Origin: KK5 sp034043675
GTDB taxonomy: Bacteria; Pseudomonadota; Gammaproteobacteria; Burkholderiales; Burkholderiaceae_C
Length of the DNA: 64,000 nt
Direction: 5' to 3'
NCBI RefSeq assembly: GCF_034043675.1
Contig: NZ_JAXCLA010000004.1
Span: 62,001-126,000 of the forward strand
Shown piece by piece: positions 42,767-51,086 of this stretch. The notes below the pieces were generated by a model. It searched no databases. It was not told the origin of the DNA and saw only the letters and a list, made by a program, of their open reading frames with translations. Position 1 is the first letter of the stretch; the number at the start of each line of letters is the position of its first letter. A program made the position numbers and the translations under genes.

Positions 42767-45019
42767 TCAGAACTCGTCATACGCAATCTGATGGGCCGGC
42801 ACGCCAAGCGTGGTCAGCAGGCCGATGCAGGCCTCGATCATCTGCGGCGGGCCGCAGAGGTAGTACTCCAGCGCCGCCGGCCGCGGGTGGGTGTGCAGGT
42901 ACTCGTCAAGCACCACCTCGTGGATGAAGCCGGTGTGGCCGGTCCAGTCATCGTCGGCCAGCGGCGCGGACAAGGCCGGATGGAAGGAGAAGTTCGGATG
43001 CTCGCGGCCGAGCTTCTCGAAATCTGCCTGGTAGAACAGTTCCTGCCGGGAGCGCGCGCCGTACCAGAAGCTGACCTTGCGGGCGGTCTTCTCGGTGTCG
43101 AACAGATGGCTCAGGTGCGCCCGCAGTGGCGCCATGCCCGCACCGCCACCGATGTAGACCATCTCGCGTTGCGTCGGCTTGATGTGGAAGTCGCCGAAGC
43201 TGCCGATGGCCGTCACCACGTCGCCCGGCTTCAGCGAGAAGACATAGCTCGACCCCACGCCGGGGCCGCAATCCTGGCCGGGCGGCGGCAAGGCGATGCG
43301 CACGTTGAAGCGCAGCAGGGTTCGCTCGGTCTGCTGGTTGCTGGCCAGCGAATAGTTGTTGCGGCGCCCGCCTTCGTGGTTGACCGCCACCCGATCGAAC
43401 AGGTGCTGCGCACGCCAGGCCTGGGCGAAGGGCTCGGGAATGTCGAAGTCGGCGAAGCGGATTTCGCCGTAAGCCGGGATGTCCAGCTGCAGGTAGTCGC
43501 CCGGCGTGAAGCTGAAAGCCTCGCCGGCATTGGCCGGCTCCAGCACCAGTTCCTTGATGAAGGTCGCGACGCTGCGGTTGCTGACGACGCGCAGGTGCCA
43601 GGTCCGGCTCTCTCGGGCCTCGACCTTGCTCCCCTGCCCCGGATTGAGGTACAGGCTGCCGGCGCGCTCCTCGAGCGGATAGCGGGCGATGCCGCGGCAC
43701 ACCGGCGCGCGGGCGGGCGAGCCGTCCGCCAGGTTGAAGCGGCCGTTGTGCTTCGGGCATTCGATGATGCCGTCCTTCACCAGGCCGTCGGCCAGGTGGG
43801 TGTTGCCGTGGCTGCAGATGCCGTCCAGCGCATGCAGTCCGCCGTCCTCGGCGCGGACCAGCACGAAGGTCTTCTTGCCGTGGTCGAAGCGCAGCGCGTT
43901 GGCCGGCTTCAGCGCGGCGGCCGGGCAGGCGGCGACCCAGCCCGCGGCATCCGGCTCGGCATCGGAGCGGAGTCCGCCTTGGGCGCCCTCGCCCTTCGGC
44001 GCCGGCAGCGGGCGCTTCACCGAGTAGCCCGGCTCCGTCCTCTGGCGCAGCACGGCGGGAATGATCTCGCGCCAGGCCGACAGGATCGACGGGTACGGCG
44101 GCGGGCAGTCGTCCTTGATCAGCTCGTGCAGCCGCGGCAGCGCATGGAAGGGCACCAGCGGGAACATGTGGTGCTCCACGTGGTAGTTCATGTTCCAGTA
44201 GATAAAGCGGCTGAACGGGTTCATGTAGACCGTGCGGCAGTTCAGCCGGTGGTCGAGCACGTTCTCGGCCAGGCCTGCATGCTGGGTCGAGTTGTGGACG
44301 ATCATCAGCCAGTTGCCGAACAGGTGCGGCACGATGATCAGGAAGATCGGCGCCCAGCTCTGCAGCAGCAGCGCGAGCAGCACGGCGGCGGCGTTCAGGG
44401 CCAGCACGATGCGGGCGTTGCGGTAGACCTTGTGGTGCTCCGTCTCGGGCACGAAGGTCAGCTCGGCCGGTGTCATCCGGCCCATCGCATGGTTGACCAG
44501 TCCCGGGAAGTAGCCGCGGTAGCCGCCGATATTGAACAGGCTCAGCAGGTGCTGGCCGATCACCGGCGGCCGGCTGACCTGGATCTCCGGATCGCGGCCG
44601 ACGACGATCGTGTCGCTGTGGTGCCGCGTGTGGCTCCAGCGCCAGATCACCGACTCGCGCATCACCATGAAGGACGCGATCTCGTACAGCGCGTTGTTCA
44701 TCCAGTCGGTCTTGAACGGCGTGCCGTGGCCGCATTCGTGCCAGCGCGAGTCGGAGGCCGTCGCGTAGAGCACCGCGTACAGCGCATAGACCGGCACGAC
44801 CCACCAACTGCCCCACAGCGCGACGGTGGCCCAGCCGGTCAGGCCCAGCAGGGCGAACCACAGCAGCGTGTCGCGGATGGCCGGCCCGTCGCGGCGTTGC
44901 AGCAGCTCGCGCAGGCTCTCGCGCGGCACCGGGCTGCGATACCAGTCGGCCTCGGCCAGGCCCTTCTCGATCGCCAGCGTGGCGTTCGGTCCGGTCAGCG
45001 AATAGTCGAATGCACTCAT
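42767..45019 (-). CDS. Three-domain fusion: membrane desaturase/hydroxylase - Rieske ferredoxin - FAD/NAD(P)H reductase
   Basis: A 750-residue protein. Residues 1-330: membrane fatty-acid-desaturase fold with the three histidine boxes HECGH (94-98), HTRHH (130-134) and HVEHH (280-284), plus H242/H247. Residues about 355-465: Rieske [2Fe-2S] domain with C402-x-H404 and C421-x2-H424. Residues about 470-750: reductase with the flavin motif RxNYS (553-557), the nucleotide-binding GGGAGMAP (624-631) and CGPP (722-725), like NqrF/phenol hydroxylase reductases. The whole electron chain from NAD(P)H to the di-iron site is in one chain. MocD, MocE and MocF of rhizopine catabolism are the separate equivalents and are linked to O-demethylation. 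The ATG overlaps the permease stop (ATGA); rhaM follows after 3 nt. Substrate is inferred to be a modified rhamnose; a lipid substrate is possible. Confidence 0.88.
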   Translation of the reverse strand: MSAFDYSLTGPNATLAIEKGLAEADWYRSPVPRESLRELLQRRDGPAIRDTLLWFALLGLTGWATVALWGSWWVVPVYALYAVLYATASDSRWHECGHGTPFKTDWMNNALYEIASFMVMRESVIWRWSHTRHHSDTIVVGRDPEIQVSRPPVIGQHLLSLFNIGGYRGYFPGLVNHAMGRMTPAELTFVPETEHHKVYRNARIVLALNAAAVLLALLLQSWAPIFLIIVPHLFGNWLMIVHNSTQHAGLAENVLDHRLNCRTVYMNPFSRFIYWNMNYHVEHHMFPLVPFHALPRLHELIKDDCPPPYPSILSAWREIIPAVLRQRTEPGYSVKRPLPAPKGEGAQGGLRSDAEPDAAGWVAACPAAALKPANALRFDHGKKTFVLVRAEDGGLHALDGICSHGNTHLADGLVKDGIIECPKHNGRFNLADGSPARAPVCRGIARYPLEERAGSLYLNPGQGSKVEARESRTWHLRVVSNRSVATFIKELVLEPANAGEAFSFTPGDYLQLDIPAYGEIRFADFDIPEPFAQAWRAQHLFDRVAVNHEGGRRNNYSLASNQQTERTLLRFNVRIALPPPGQDCGPGVGSSYVFSLKPGDVVTAIGSFGDFHIKPTQREMVYIGGGAGMAPLRAHLSHLFDTEKTARKVSFWYGARSRQELFYQADFEKLGREHPNFSFHPALSAPLADDDWTGHTGFIHEVVLDEYLHTHPRPAALEYYLCGPPQMIEACIGLLTTLGVPAHQIAYDEF

Positions 45020-45990
45020 GACGAAGCGAGGATGACTTTGCGCCGCATCTTCAGCAGCCGCGGCAGCACCATCGAGACGATCAGCAGCGCGCCGATGATC
45101 ATCGACATGACGATGCCGGACACGTTCAGCATGCCCAGCGCGAAGGTGAAACTGCCCAGCAGCACGGCCGCCAGCACGGTGCCGATGATGCTGCCGCGGC
45201 CGCCCTCGATGGCCACGCCGCCGAGGATCACGATGGTCACCGCGTCGAGCTCCCAGCCCATCGCCAGGTTCGGCCGGGTGCTGCCGATGCGGCCGGTCAG
45301 CAGCACGGCGGCCAGCGCGGCCATCACGCCGGCGAACACGAACAGGCCCCAGCGGTAGCGGTCCACACCGATGCCGGAGAAGCGCGAGGCCACCGGGTTC
45401 GCGCCGATCGCGTAGATGCGGCGGCCGTGCACCGTGCGGTGCAGGAACAGGCCGACGGCCAGCGCCATCACGCCCATCACCGCGAACTCGATCGGCACGA
45501 TCAGTGCCGGCCAGCCGATCAGGTCGCCCAGGTAGCCATTGCCCCAGGTGCTCAGCGGCTCGCCGTAGCCGGTGATCGCCTGGTCGCCCAGCAGCACCAG
45601 GGCGAGGCCCCGGTACAGCGACAAGGTGCCGATGGTGACGACGATCGAAGGTAGGCGCCAGCGCGTGACCAGCCAGCCGTTCAACGCGCCGCAGGCGATG
45701 CCGGTGGCAAACGCGGCGGCCAACATCAGCGGCAGGCCGCAGCCGGCCTTCATCGCCATGCCCATGGCGAGGGAACACAGGGCCATCGTCGCGGCGATCG
45801 ACAGGTCGATGTCGCCGGCGATCACGAGCATGGCCATGGCCAGCGCGATGATCGCCTTCTCGGACATATTGGTCGTGCTGTCGGCGATGGCGAACGGCGA
45901 CAGGAAGCCGTCGATCGACGCGCCGAACACGAGGTAGACCGCGACGATCAAACCGACCAGCACGCGTTCCCACGAACCCAGGGCCTTCAT
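45016..45990 (-). CDS. rhaQ: Rhamnose ABC transporter permease, RhaQ-like
   Basis: Membrane permease of 324 residues in the ribose/xylose (CUT2) family, about eight to ten helices. Typical blocks are MLVIAGDIDLSIAATMAL, GWLVTRWRLPSIVVTIGTLSLYRG and VTIVILGGVAIEGGRGSIIGT. The ATG at 45990 overlaps the stop of the other permease by 4 bp. It should form a heterodimeric channel with RhaP. The stop overlaps the start of the oxygenase fusion gene, so that gene is translationally coupled to the transporter. Confidence 0.92.
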   Translation of the reverse strand: MKALGSWERVLVGLIVAVYLVFGASIDGFLSPFAIADSTTNMSEKAIIALAMAMLVIAGDIDLSIAATMALCSLAMGMAMKAGCGLPLMLAAAFATGIACGALNGWLVTRWRLPSIVVTIGTLSLYRGLALVLLGDQAITGYGEPLSTWGNGYLGDLIGWPALIVPIEFAVMGVMALAVGLFLHRTVHGRRIYAIGANPVASRFSGIGVDRYRWGLFVFAGVMAALAAVLLTGRIGSTRPNLAMGWELDAVTIVILGGVAIEGGRGSIIGTVLAAVLLGSFTFALGMLNVSGIVMSMIIGALLIVSMVLPRLLKMRRKVILASS

Positions 45991-47012
45991 GCCGCCACCT
46001 CCTGCAGGTTCGCCGGGCGGCTCTTCGCGCCACTGCCATGCTCCAGGATTTGCCGCCCTGCCTGCCGCTGCGAGCGCGCATTGACGACCACCGACACCAG
46101 GATCACGAAGCCCGCGATCGCCTGCTGCCAGAAGGGCGAGACATGGATCACCGGCAGCGCCGAATTGATCACGCCGATGAAGAGCACACCCAGCAACGCG
46201 CCGCTGGCCGTGCCCACGCCGCCGCCGATGCTGATGCCGCCGATCACGCAGGCGGCGATCACCGTCAGCTCGTAGCCGGAGGCCAGTTCCGGGAAGGCGA
46301 TCGAATAGCGCCCCACCCAGAGCAGCCCGCCCAGCCCCGCCAGCGCGCCGGACAGGGTGTAGGCCATCATCAGCCGGCGCTTGACCGGGATGCCGGCATA
46401 GAGCGCGGCCGAGGGGTTGCCGCCGTAGGCATACAGCTCGCGCCCTTCGCGCCGCCAGCGCAGCAGCCAGACGGTCAGCACGAACACCAGCGCGGCGAAC
46501 CACAGCAGCACCGGCAGGCCCAGCAGGGTCTCGCGCGGCAGGCCCTTGATCAACGGATGGATGTCCTGGTCATTGACCCAGGTGCCGCGGCTGGCCACGA
46601 AGATCGAGCCGCGGTACAGCGACATCGTGCCGAGGGTGACGACGATGGACGGCAGGTCGAAGCGCGTGATCAGCCAGCCGTTGAAGGCGCCGAGCAGCGC
46701 CCCCGCGACGACGGCGATCGCCAGCAGCACCGGCACGCTGATGCCCGGCCAGGCCTTGCCTGCCAGCGCGCAGAACATGCCCGTCAGCGCCAGGTTCGCG
46801 GCCACCGACAGGTCGACGCCGCGCGTTAGCAGCACGGCCATCTGGCCCAGCACGAGGATCAGCAGGATGGCCGAATCGTTGGCCGTGTCCAGCGCGTTGC
46901 GCCAGCTCAGGAACAGCGGCGCCCGCGCGCCGACGCCCAGCGAGATCACGGCGATGATCGCCAGCAGGATCCACTCGCGTCGTATTTGTTGTTTCTTCTT
47001 CGGCGTGCTCAT
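45987..47012 (-). CDS. rhaP: Rhamnose ABC transporter permease, RhaP-like
   Basis: First permease of the CUT2-type importer, 341 residues. Blocks LLTRGVDLSVAANLALTG, GWLITRFDLPSIVVTLGTMSLYRG and AACVIGGISIGGGVGTASG are family-typical. A Lys-rich cytoplasmic start (MSTPKKKQQIRREW) precedes the first helix. The start overlaps the ATPase stop by 4 bp. The C-terminal tail after the last helix (NARSQRQAGRQILEHGSG) is basic and probably cytoplasmic. Confidence 0.92.
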   Translation of the reverse strand: MSTPKKKQQIRREWILLAIIAVISLGVGARAPLFLSWRNALDTANDSAILLILVLGQMAVLLTRGVDLSVAANLALTGMFCALAGKAWPGISVPVLLAIAVVAGALLGAFNGWLITRFDLPSIVVTLGTMSLYRGSIFVASRGTWVNDQDIHPLIKGLPRETLLGLPVLLWFAALVFVLTVWLLRWRREGRELYAYGGNPSAALYAGIPVKRRLMMAYTLSGALAGLGGLLWVGRYSIAFPELASGYELTVIAACVIGGISIGGGVGTASGALLGVLFIGVINSALPVIHVSPFWQQAIAGFVILVSVVVNARSQRQAGRQILEHGSGAKSRPANLQEVAA

Positions 47013-48598
47013 GCAGCCCACTCCTTTGCTGGCATCGGCGTAGCGGCAGCGGGTGCGGACTCGGTCAGCACCAGGCCCGAGGCCGCCGCCACCACCGCAT
47101 CGGCGCTCGCCTCGCCCTGCTTGAACTCCCGCACCTGCAGGCCGCGCCGCATCACGATCACGCGGTGCGCCAGGTGCATCACCTCGGGCAGTTCGGACGA
47201 CACGAGGATCACCGCCAGGCCGTGCTCGACCATCTCGGCGATCAACTGGTAGACGGCCTGCTTGGCGCCGACGTCGATGCCCTTGGTCGGCTCGTCGAGG
47301 ATCACGATGCGCGGGTTCAGGCCCAGCCACTTCGCGATCACGACCTTCTGCTGGTTGCCGCCGGACAGCGAGGACAGCGGCGTGTCGGCCGACTCGGTGC
47401 GGATGGACAGGCGCTTGATCATGCCCTCGGCAAAGGCCTTCTCGCGCAGGCCCGAGAGCCAGCTGCCGCGCGACATGTGGCCGTGCATGCCGTGGCGCGG
47501 GCCGGCCAGCGCCGCCAGGCTCATGTTGTGGCCGACCGAGAACGGCAGGATGCCGCCTTGGCGCTGGCGTTCCTCGGGCACGTAGGACAGGCCCGCGGCG
47601 ATCGCATCGGCGGGCTCGCGGATGTCGATGGCCTTGCCTTCGATCAGCACCTCGCCGCGCGCCTCGGGGTTCAGGCCCATCAGTGCGAGCATCGCCTCGC
47701 TGCGGCCGGCGCCGACCAGGCCGTAGAAGCCGAGGATCTCGCCGCGGCGTAATTCGAAGTTCAGGTCGTGGAACTCGGTCGGATGGCTCAGGGTCTTGAC
47801 CTGCAGCACCGTCTCGCCCGGCGTGGACTTGACCTCCGGATAGATCTGCTCGATCGCCCGGCCGGCCATCAGCCGCACCAGGCCCGGCTCGTCGGCCTCG
47901 GCCATCAGGCCCGCGCCGACGGAGGCGCCATCGCGCAGCACCACGTAGCGGTCGCACACGGCGAACAGCTCGTCGAACTTGTGCGTGATGAAGAGAATGG
48001 CCACGCCCTGGGCCTTGAGGCCGCGGACGATGCCGTAGAAATCGTGGATCTCGGCGTGCGACAGCGCGGCGGTCGGCTCGTCGAGGATCACCACCTTGGC
48101 CTGCTGCGACAGCGCCCGCGCGATCTCGATCAGGTGGCGCTGGGCCAGGCTCAGCTCGCGCACCGGCGTGGTCGACGCGAAACCGGCGCCGACCTCGTCC
48201 AGCACCTGCTGCGCCTCGCGGTTCATCCGCGCCCAGTCGATGACCTTGAAGCCCGGCAGGCCGCGCATCGGCTGGCGGCCGATGAAGATGTTCTCGGCGG
48301 CGGTGAGTTCCTCGAACATCACCGTTTCCTGGTGCACAGCGACGATGCCGGCGGCCTGCGCATCCTTGGCGCGGCCGAAGCGGCACAGCTCGCCGTTCAT
48401 GCGGATCTCGCCCTCGTCGGGGCGGTGCACGCCGGTCAGTGTCTTGACCAGCGTCGACTTGCCCGCGCCGTTCTCGCCGATCAGGGCCAGCACCTGGCCG
48501 GGGATCAGGTCGATGTCGACGCCACGCAGCGCATGCGTGGGGCCGAAACGTTTGTGCAGGCCGCGCAAGGTCAGCAGCGGCTTCACGTCATTCAGCAT
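47009..48598 (-). CDS. rhaT: Rhamnose ABC transporter ATPase, RhaT-like (double ABC domain)
   Basis: A 529-residue CUT2 ATPase with two nucleotide-binding domains. The first has Walker A GENGAGKST, a LSLAQRHLIEIARAL signature and VVILDEPTAAL. The second has the degenerate GAGRSE P-loop, LSGGNQQKVVIAKWL and IVILDEPTKGIDVGAK, as is usual for RbsA/RhaT. A short Ala-rich tail ends the protein. It overlaps rhaP by 4 bp. A long hairpin (48617-48691) separates it from rhaS upstream. Confidence 0.92.
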   Translation of the reverse strand: MLNDVKPLLTLRGLHKRFGPTHALRGVDIDLIPGQVLALIGENGAGKSTLVKTLTGVHRPDEGEIRMNGELCRFGRAKDAQAAGIVAVHQETVMFEELTAAENIFIGRQPMRGLPGFKVIDWARMNREAQQVLDEVGAGFASTTPVRELSLAQRHLIEIARALSQQAKVVILDEPTAALSHAEIHDFYGIVRGLKAQGVAILFITHKFDELFAVCDRYVVLRDGASVGAGLMAEADEPGLVRLMAGRAIEQIYPEVKSTPGETVLQVKTLSHPTEFHDLNFELRRGEILGFYGLVGAGRSEAMLALMGLNPEARGEVLIEGKAIDIREPADAIAAGLSYVPEERQRQGGILPFSVGHNMSLAALAGPRHGMHGHMSRGSWLSGLREKAFAEGMIKRLSIRTESADTPLSSLSGGNQQKVVIAKWLGLNPRIVILDEPTKGIDVGAKQAVYQLIAEMVEHGLAVILVSSELPEVMHLAHRVIVMRRGLQVREFKQGEASADAVVAAASGLVLTESAPAAATPMPAKEWAA

Positions 48599-48616
48599 GG
48601 AAATGCCCGATGAAAT

Positions 48617-48691
48617 ACGACCACGGAGTCACAGAGGCACGGAGAAACACAGAGATCTCCTATCTCTGTGTCTCCGCGTCTCTGTGGTCGT
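48617..48691. repeat. Long imperfect hairpin between rhaS and rhaT
   Basis: ACACAGAGAT (48647-48656) pairs perfectly with ATCTCTGTGT (48662-48671) around a CTCCT loop. The stem extends outward (GGAG/CTCC, then CACAGAGG-like sequence against TCTCTGTG) to ACGACCAC and GTGGTCGT at the ends, with an 8-nt bulge on the left. The sequence differs in base composition from its neighbours and resembles dispersed intergenic repeats seen in many proteobacteria. Its place inside an operon suggests a role in mRNA processing or stability. Confidence 0.8.
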
Positions 48692-48700
48692 GTTTCAGCC

Positions 48701-49699
48701 TCAGAAGATCTTGGCGAACTTGTCCACGTTGGACTCGTTGTAGTCGAAGGGCTCGGCCATCGCGCCGGTCAGGTCAGCGTCGAGCGTGGTCGAGCCGACC
48801 TTGCCCAGGGCGATCTTCTCGCCGGCGACGCCCTTGGCCTTGCCCTTGATGAAGGCGCTGACGGCGTAGACCGAGGAGTAGCCCAGGTCGATCGGGTTCC
48901 AGATCGCGAAGGACTTGACCGCCTTGCTGTGCACGTGGCCCGCCATTTCCGAGGGCAGGCCCAGGCCGGTCACGAAGATCTGGCCGACCTTCTTCTCGTC
49001 CTGCACGGCCTTGGCGCTGGCGGCGATGCCGATGGTCGTCGGCGCGACGATGACCTTCAGGTTCGGGTAGCTCTTGAACAGGCCCTGCGCCTCGCGGTAG
49101 CTCTTGTCGATCTGGTCGTCACCGTAGACGACGGCGTCCAGCTTCAGGCCCTTGTGCTCGGGCTGGGCCATCACCTTCTTCATCACCGCGATCCACTCGT
49201 TCTGGTTGGTCGCCTGGGCGGTGGCGGAGAGCACGGCGATCTCGGCATTCTTGCCGCCGGCATCCTCGGCCATGCTCACCAGCTTCTGGCCGATCAGCTC
49301 GGTGCTGGAGGGCGCCAGGTGCATCAGGCGGCCTTCCTTCTTGACGCCGGAGTCGAAGGAGATGACCTTGATGCCGCGCGCCATCGCCTTCTTCAGCACC
49401 GGCACCAGTGCGTCCGGATCATTGGCCGAGATCACGATGGCCTTGACGTTCTGCGCGATCAGCGTGTTGATGATCTCGATCTGGCCTTCGGCCGTGGACT
49501 TGGCCGGGCCGGTGTAGATGATCTCGATCCCGCCGATTTCCTTGGCCGCATCCTCGGCGCCCTGGTGCACGGCATCGAAGAAGCCGTTGCCCAGGCTCTT
49601 GACGACGACGGCGATCTTGTCGGCCGCGAAAGCCGGCTGGGCCAGCATCGTGATGCCCGCGAGTACGGTGCCCAACAGCAGGCTGCGTTTCTTCATCAT
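48701..49699 (-). CDS. rhaS: Rhamnose ABC transporter periplasmic binding protein, RhaS-like
   Basis: Periplasmic sugar-binding protein of 332 residues, type 1 fold of the ribose-binding family. Signal peptide about 1-25 (MMKKRSLLLGTVLAGITMLA, ending AFA). The mature part begins ADKIAVVVKSLGNGFFDAVHQGA. Conserved blocks AIVISANDPDALVPVLKKAM and VISFDSGV support sugar binding. It matches the RhaS group of rhizobia. The GGAG ribosome-binding site lies about 10 nt from the ATG. Binding proteins are often made in excess over membrane parts, which fits the hairpin after the gene. Confidence 0.92.
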   Translation of the reverse strand: MMKKRSLLLGTVLAGITMLAQPAFAADKIAVVVKSLGNGFFDAVHQGAEDAAKEIGGIEIIYTGPAKSTAEGQIEIINTLIAQNVKAIVISANDPDALVPVLKKAMARGIKVISFDSGVKKEGRLMHLAPSSTELIGQKLVSMAEDAGGKNAEIAVLSATAQATNQNEWIAVMKKVMAQPEHKGLKLDAVVYGDDQIDKSYREAQGLFKSYPNLKVIVAPTTIGIAASAKAVQDEKKVGQIFVTGLGLPSEMAGHVHSKAVKSFAIWNPIDLGYSSVYAVSAFIKGKAKGVAGEKIALGKVGSTTLDADLTGAMAEPFDYNESNVDKFAKIF

Positions 49700-49765
49700 G
49701 GTCTTCGGTCTCCGGTTTTGATGTTGCGGGGCAGTTGTCCAGCGCCCCTCCTGGTACTGATCTGC

Positions 49766-51055
49766 TTAGACGATGCCTCCACCGCCGCCCTGCACGGCCG
49801 GCCGCTCCTGCGCGGCCTGCTGGCGGTAGCCGCTGGCCCGGTAGCAGGCCACCGGGTCGACCGCGCCACCGGCGTCCTGGCGCACGCGCTGCAAGAGCGG
49901 CGTTACGTCGGTCTGGAAGGCGGTCTTCAGCAGTTGCGAGGCGGTCATCGCGTCGTTGGCTTCCTGCGCCGCGTCGAGCGCCGCGCGGTCCACCAGCAGG
50001 GCTTGCGCGTAGGTGCGCAGGACCTGCGCAGCGCTGGTCATCAGGCTTTCAATCGGATCGGTGACGTTGTGGCTCTGGTCCAGCATGTAGGCCGGCTGGA
50101 AGCCCTGGACGTTCTCGTGCGCCGCGGCCACCAGTTCGTTGAAGACCAGAAACAGCCGGTACGGCGAGACGCTGCCGGCATCGAGGTCGTCGTCCCCGTA
50201 CTTGCTGTCGTTGAAGTGGAAGCCCGCGAGCTTGCCGGCGGCGATCAGCCGGGCCACGATCATCTCGATGTTGACGTTGGGCGCATGGTGGCCGAGGTCG
50301 ACCAGGCACTGCGCCTGCGGGCCCAGCGCGGTGGCGGCGAGGTAGCTGCTGCCCCAGTCCTGGATGACCGTGCTGTAGAAGGCCGGCTCGGCGATCTTGT
50401 GCTCCAGGAACATGCGCCAGTCGCCCGGCAGCGCGGCGTAGATCTGGCGCGAGCTGTCGAGGTAGCGGTCGAAGGCGCGGCGGAAGTGGCTCTGCCCGGG
50501 GAAGTTGCTGCCGTCGCCGACCCAGACGGTCAGCGCCTTGGAGCCGATCTTCTTGCCGATCTCGATGCACTCGATGTTGTGTTCGACCGCCTGCGCGCGC
50601 GTCGCGGCGTCGGTGTGCGACAGGCTGCCGAACTTGTAGCTCAGCGCCTGGCCCTTCGCATCCGAGAAGGTGTTGGAGTTCATCGCATCGAAGCTCAGGC
50701 CCTGCGCGGCAGCGGCCTGGCGCAGCTCGGACCAGTCGCTGCACTTGTCCCAGGGGATGTGCAGCGAGACGGTGGGCGTGGCGCGGGCGAGCTGCTGGAT
50801 CACGCCGCAGTCCTCGATCTTGTCGAACACATGGCGCGGCTCGCCGCTGCCGGGGAAGCGCGCGAAGCGCGTGCCGCCGGTGCCCACGCCCCAGCTCGGG
50901 ATCGCGACGCCGAAGGCCGCCACCTGCTCGCGCACCTTGTCGATATCCACGCCGCGGCGGGTGAGCTGCCAGCCCAGCGCCTCGTAGTCCTGGTGGACCT
51001 GGCGCTGAAACTTCTCGTTATGGGCGGCGATGTGTTCCTGGATGATGCGTGCCAT
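49766..51055 (-). CDS. rhaI: L-rhamnose isomerase (RhaI type)
   Basis: Converts L-rhamnose to L-rhamnulose. The 429-residue protein is of the RhaI/L-sugar isomerase type found in Pseudomonas stutzeri and rhizobia, not the E. coli RhaA type. Metal and substrate residues lie in the TIM-barrel blocks IPWDKCSDW, FLEHKIAEPAFYSTVIQDWG, CLVDLGHHAPNVNIE and GFHFNDSKYGDDDLDAG. An AGGAGA ribosome-binding site precedes the ATG. It lies 31 nt downstream of rhaD and 66 nt upstream of rhaS. The glycine-rich C-terminus (GGGGGIV) is probably flexible. Confidence 0.94.
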   Translation of the reverse strand: MARIIQEHIAAHNEKFQRQVHQDYEALGWQLTRRGVDIDKVREQVAAFGVAIPSWGVGTGGTRFARFPGSGEPRHVFDKIEDCGVIQQLARATPTVSLHIPWDKCSDWSELRQAAAAQGLSFDAMNSNTFSDAKGQALSYKFGSLSHTDAATRAQAVEHNIECIEIGKKIGSKALTVWVGDGSNFPGQSHFRRAFDRYLDSSRQIYAALPGDWRMFLEHKIAEPAFYSTVIQDWGSSYLAATALGPQAQCLVDLGHHAPNVNIEMIVARLIAAGKLAGFHFNDSKYGDDDLDAGSVSPYRLFLVFNELVAAAHENVQGFQPAYMLDQSHNVTDPIESLMTSAAQVLRTYAQALLVDRAALDAAQEANDAMTASQLLKTAFQTDVTPLLQRVRQDAGGAVDPVACYRASGYRQQAAQERPAVQGGGGGIV

Positions 51056-51086
51056 CGTTGTCTCCTCTGGCGCTGTTTGTTCTGTT

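Noticed and set aside
42767..45019. Reading the fusion as a sequencing or assembly join of three genes
   Set aside because: The frame is continuous, linkers between domains look natural (charged Pro/Gly-rich at about 330-355), and both ends are coupled to neighbouring operon genes.
42455..45358. Plus-strand open frame of 967 codons opposite the three-domain fusion
   Set aside because: Low-complexity His/Gln/Val/Ala translation, antisense to a gene with intact metal-binding and cofactor motifs.
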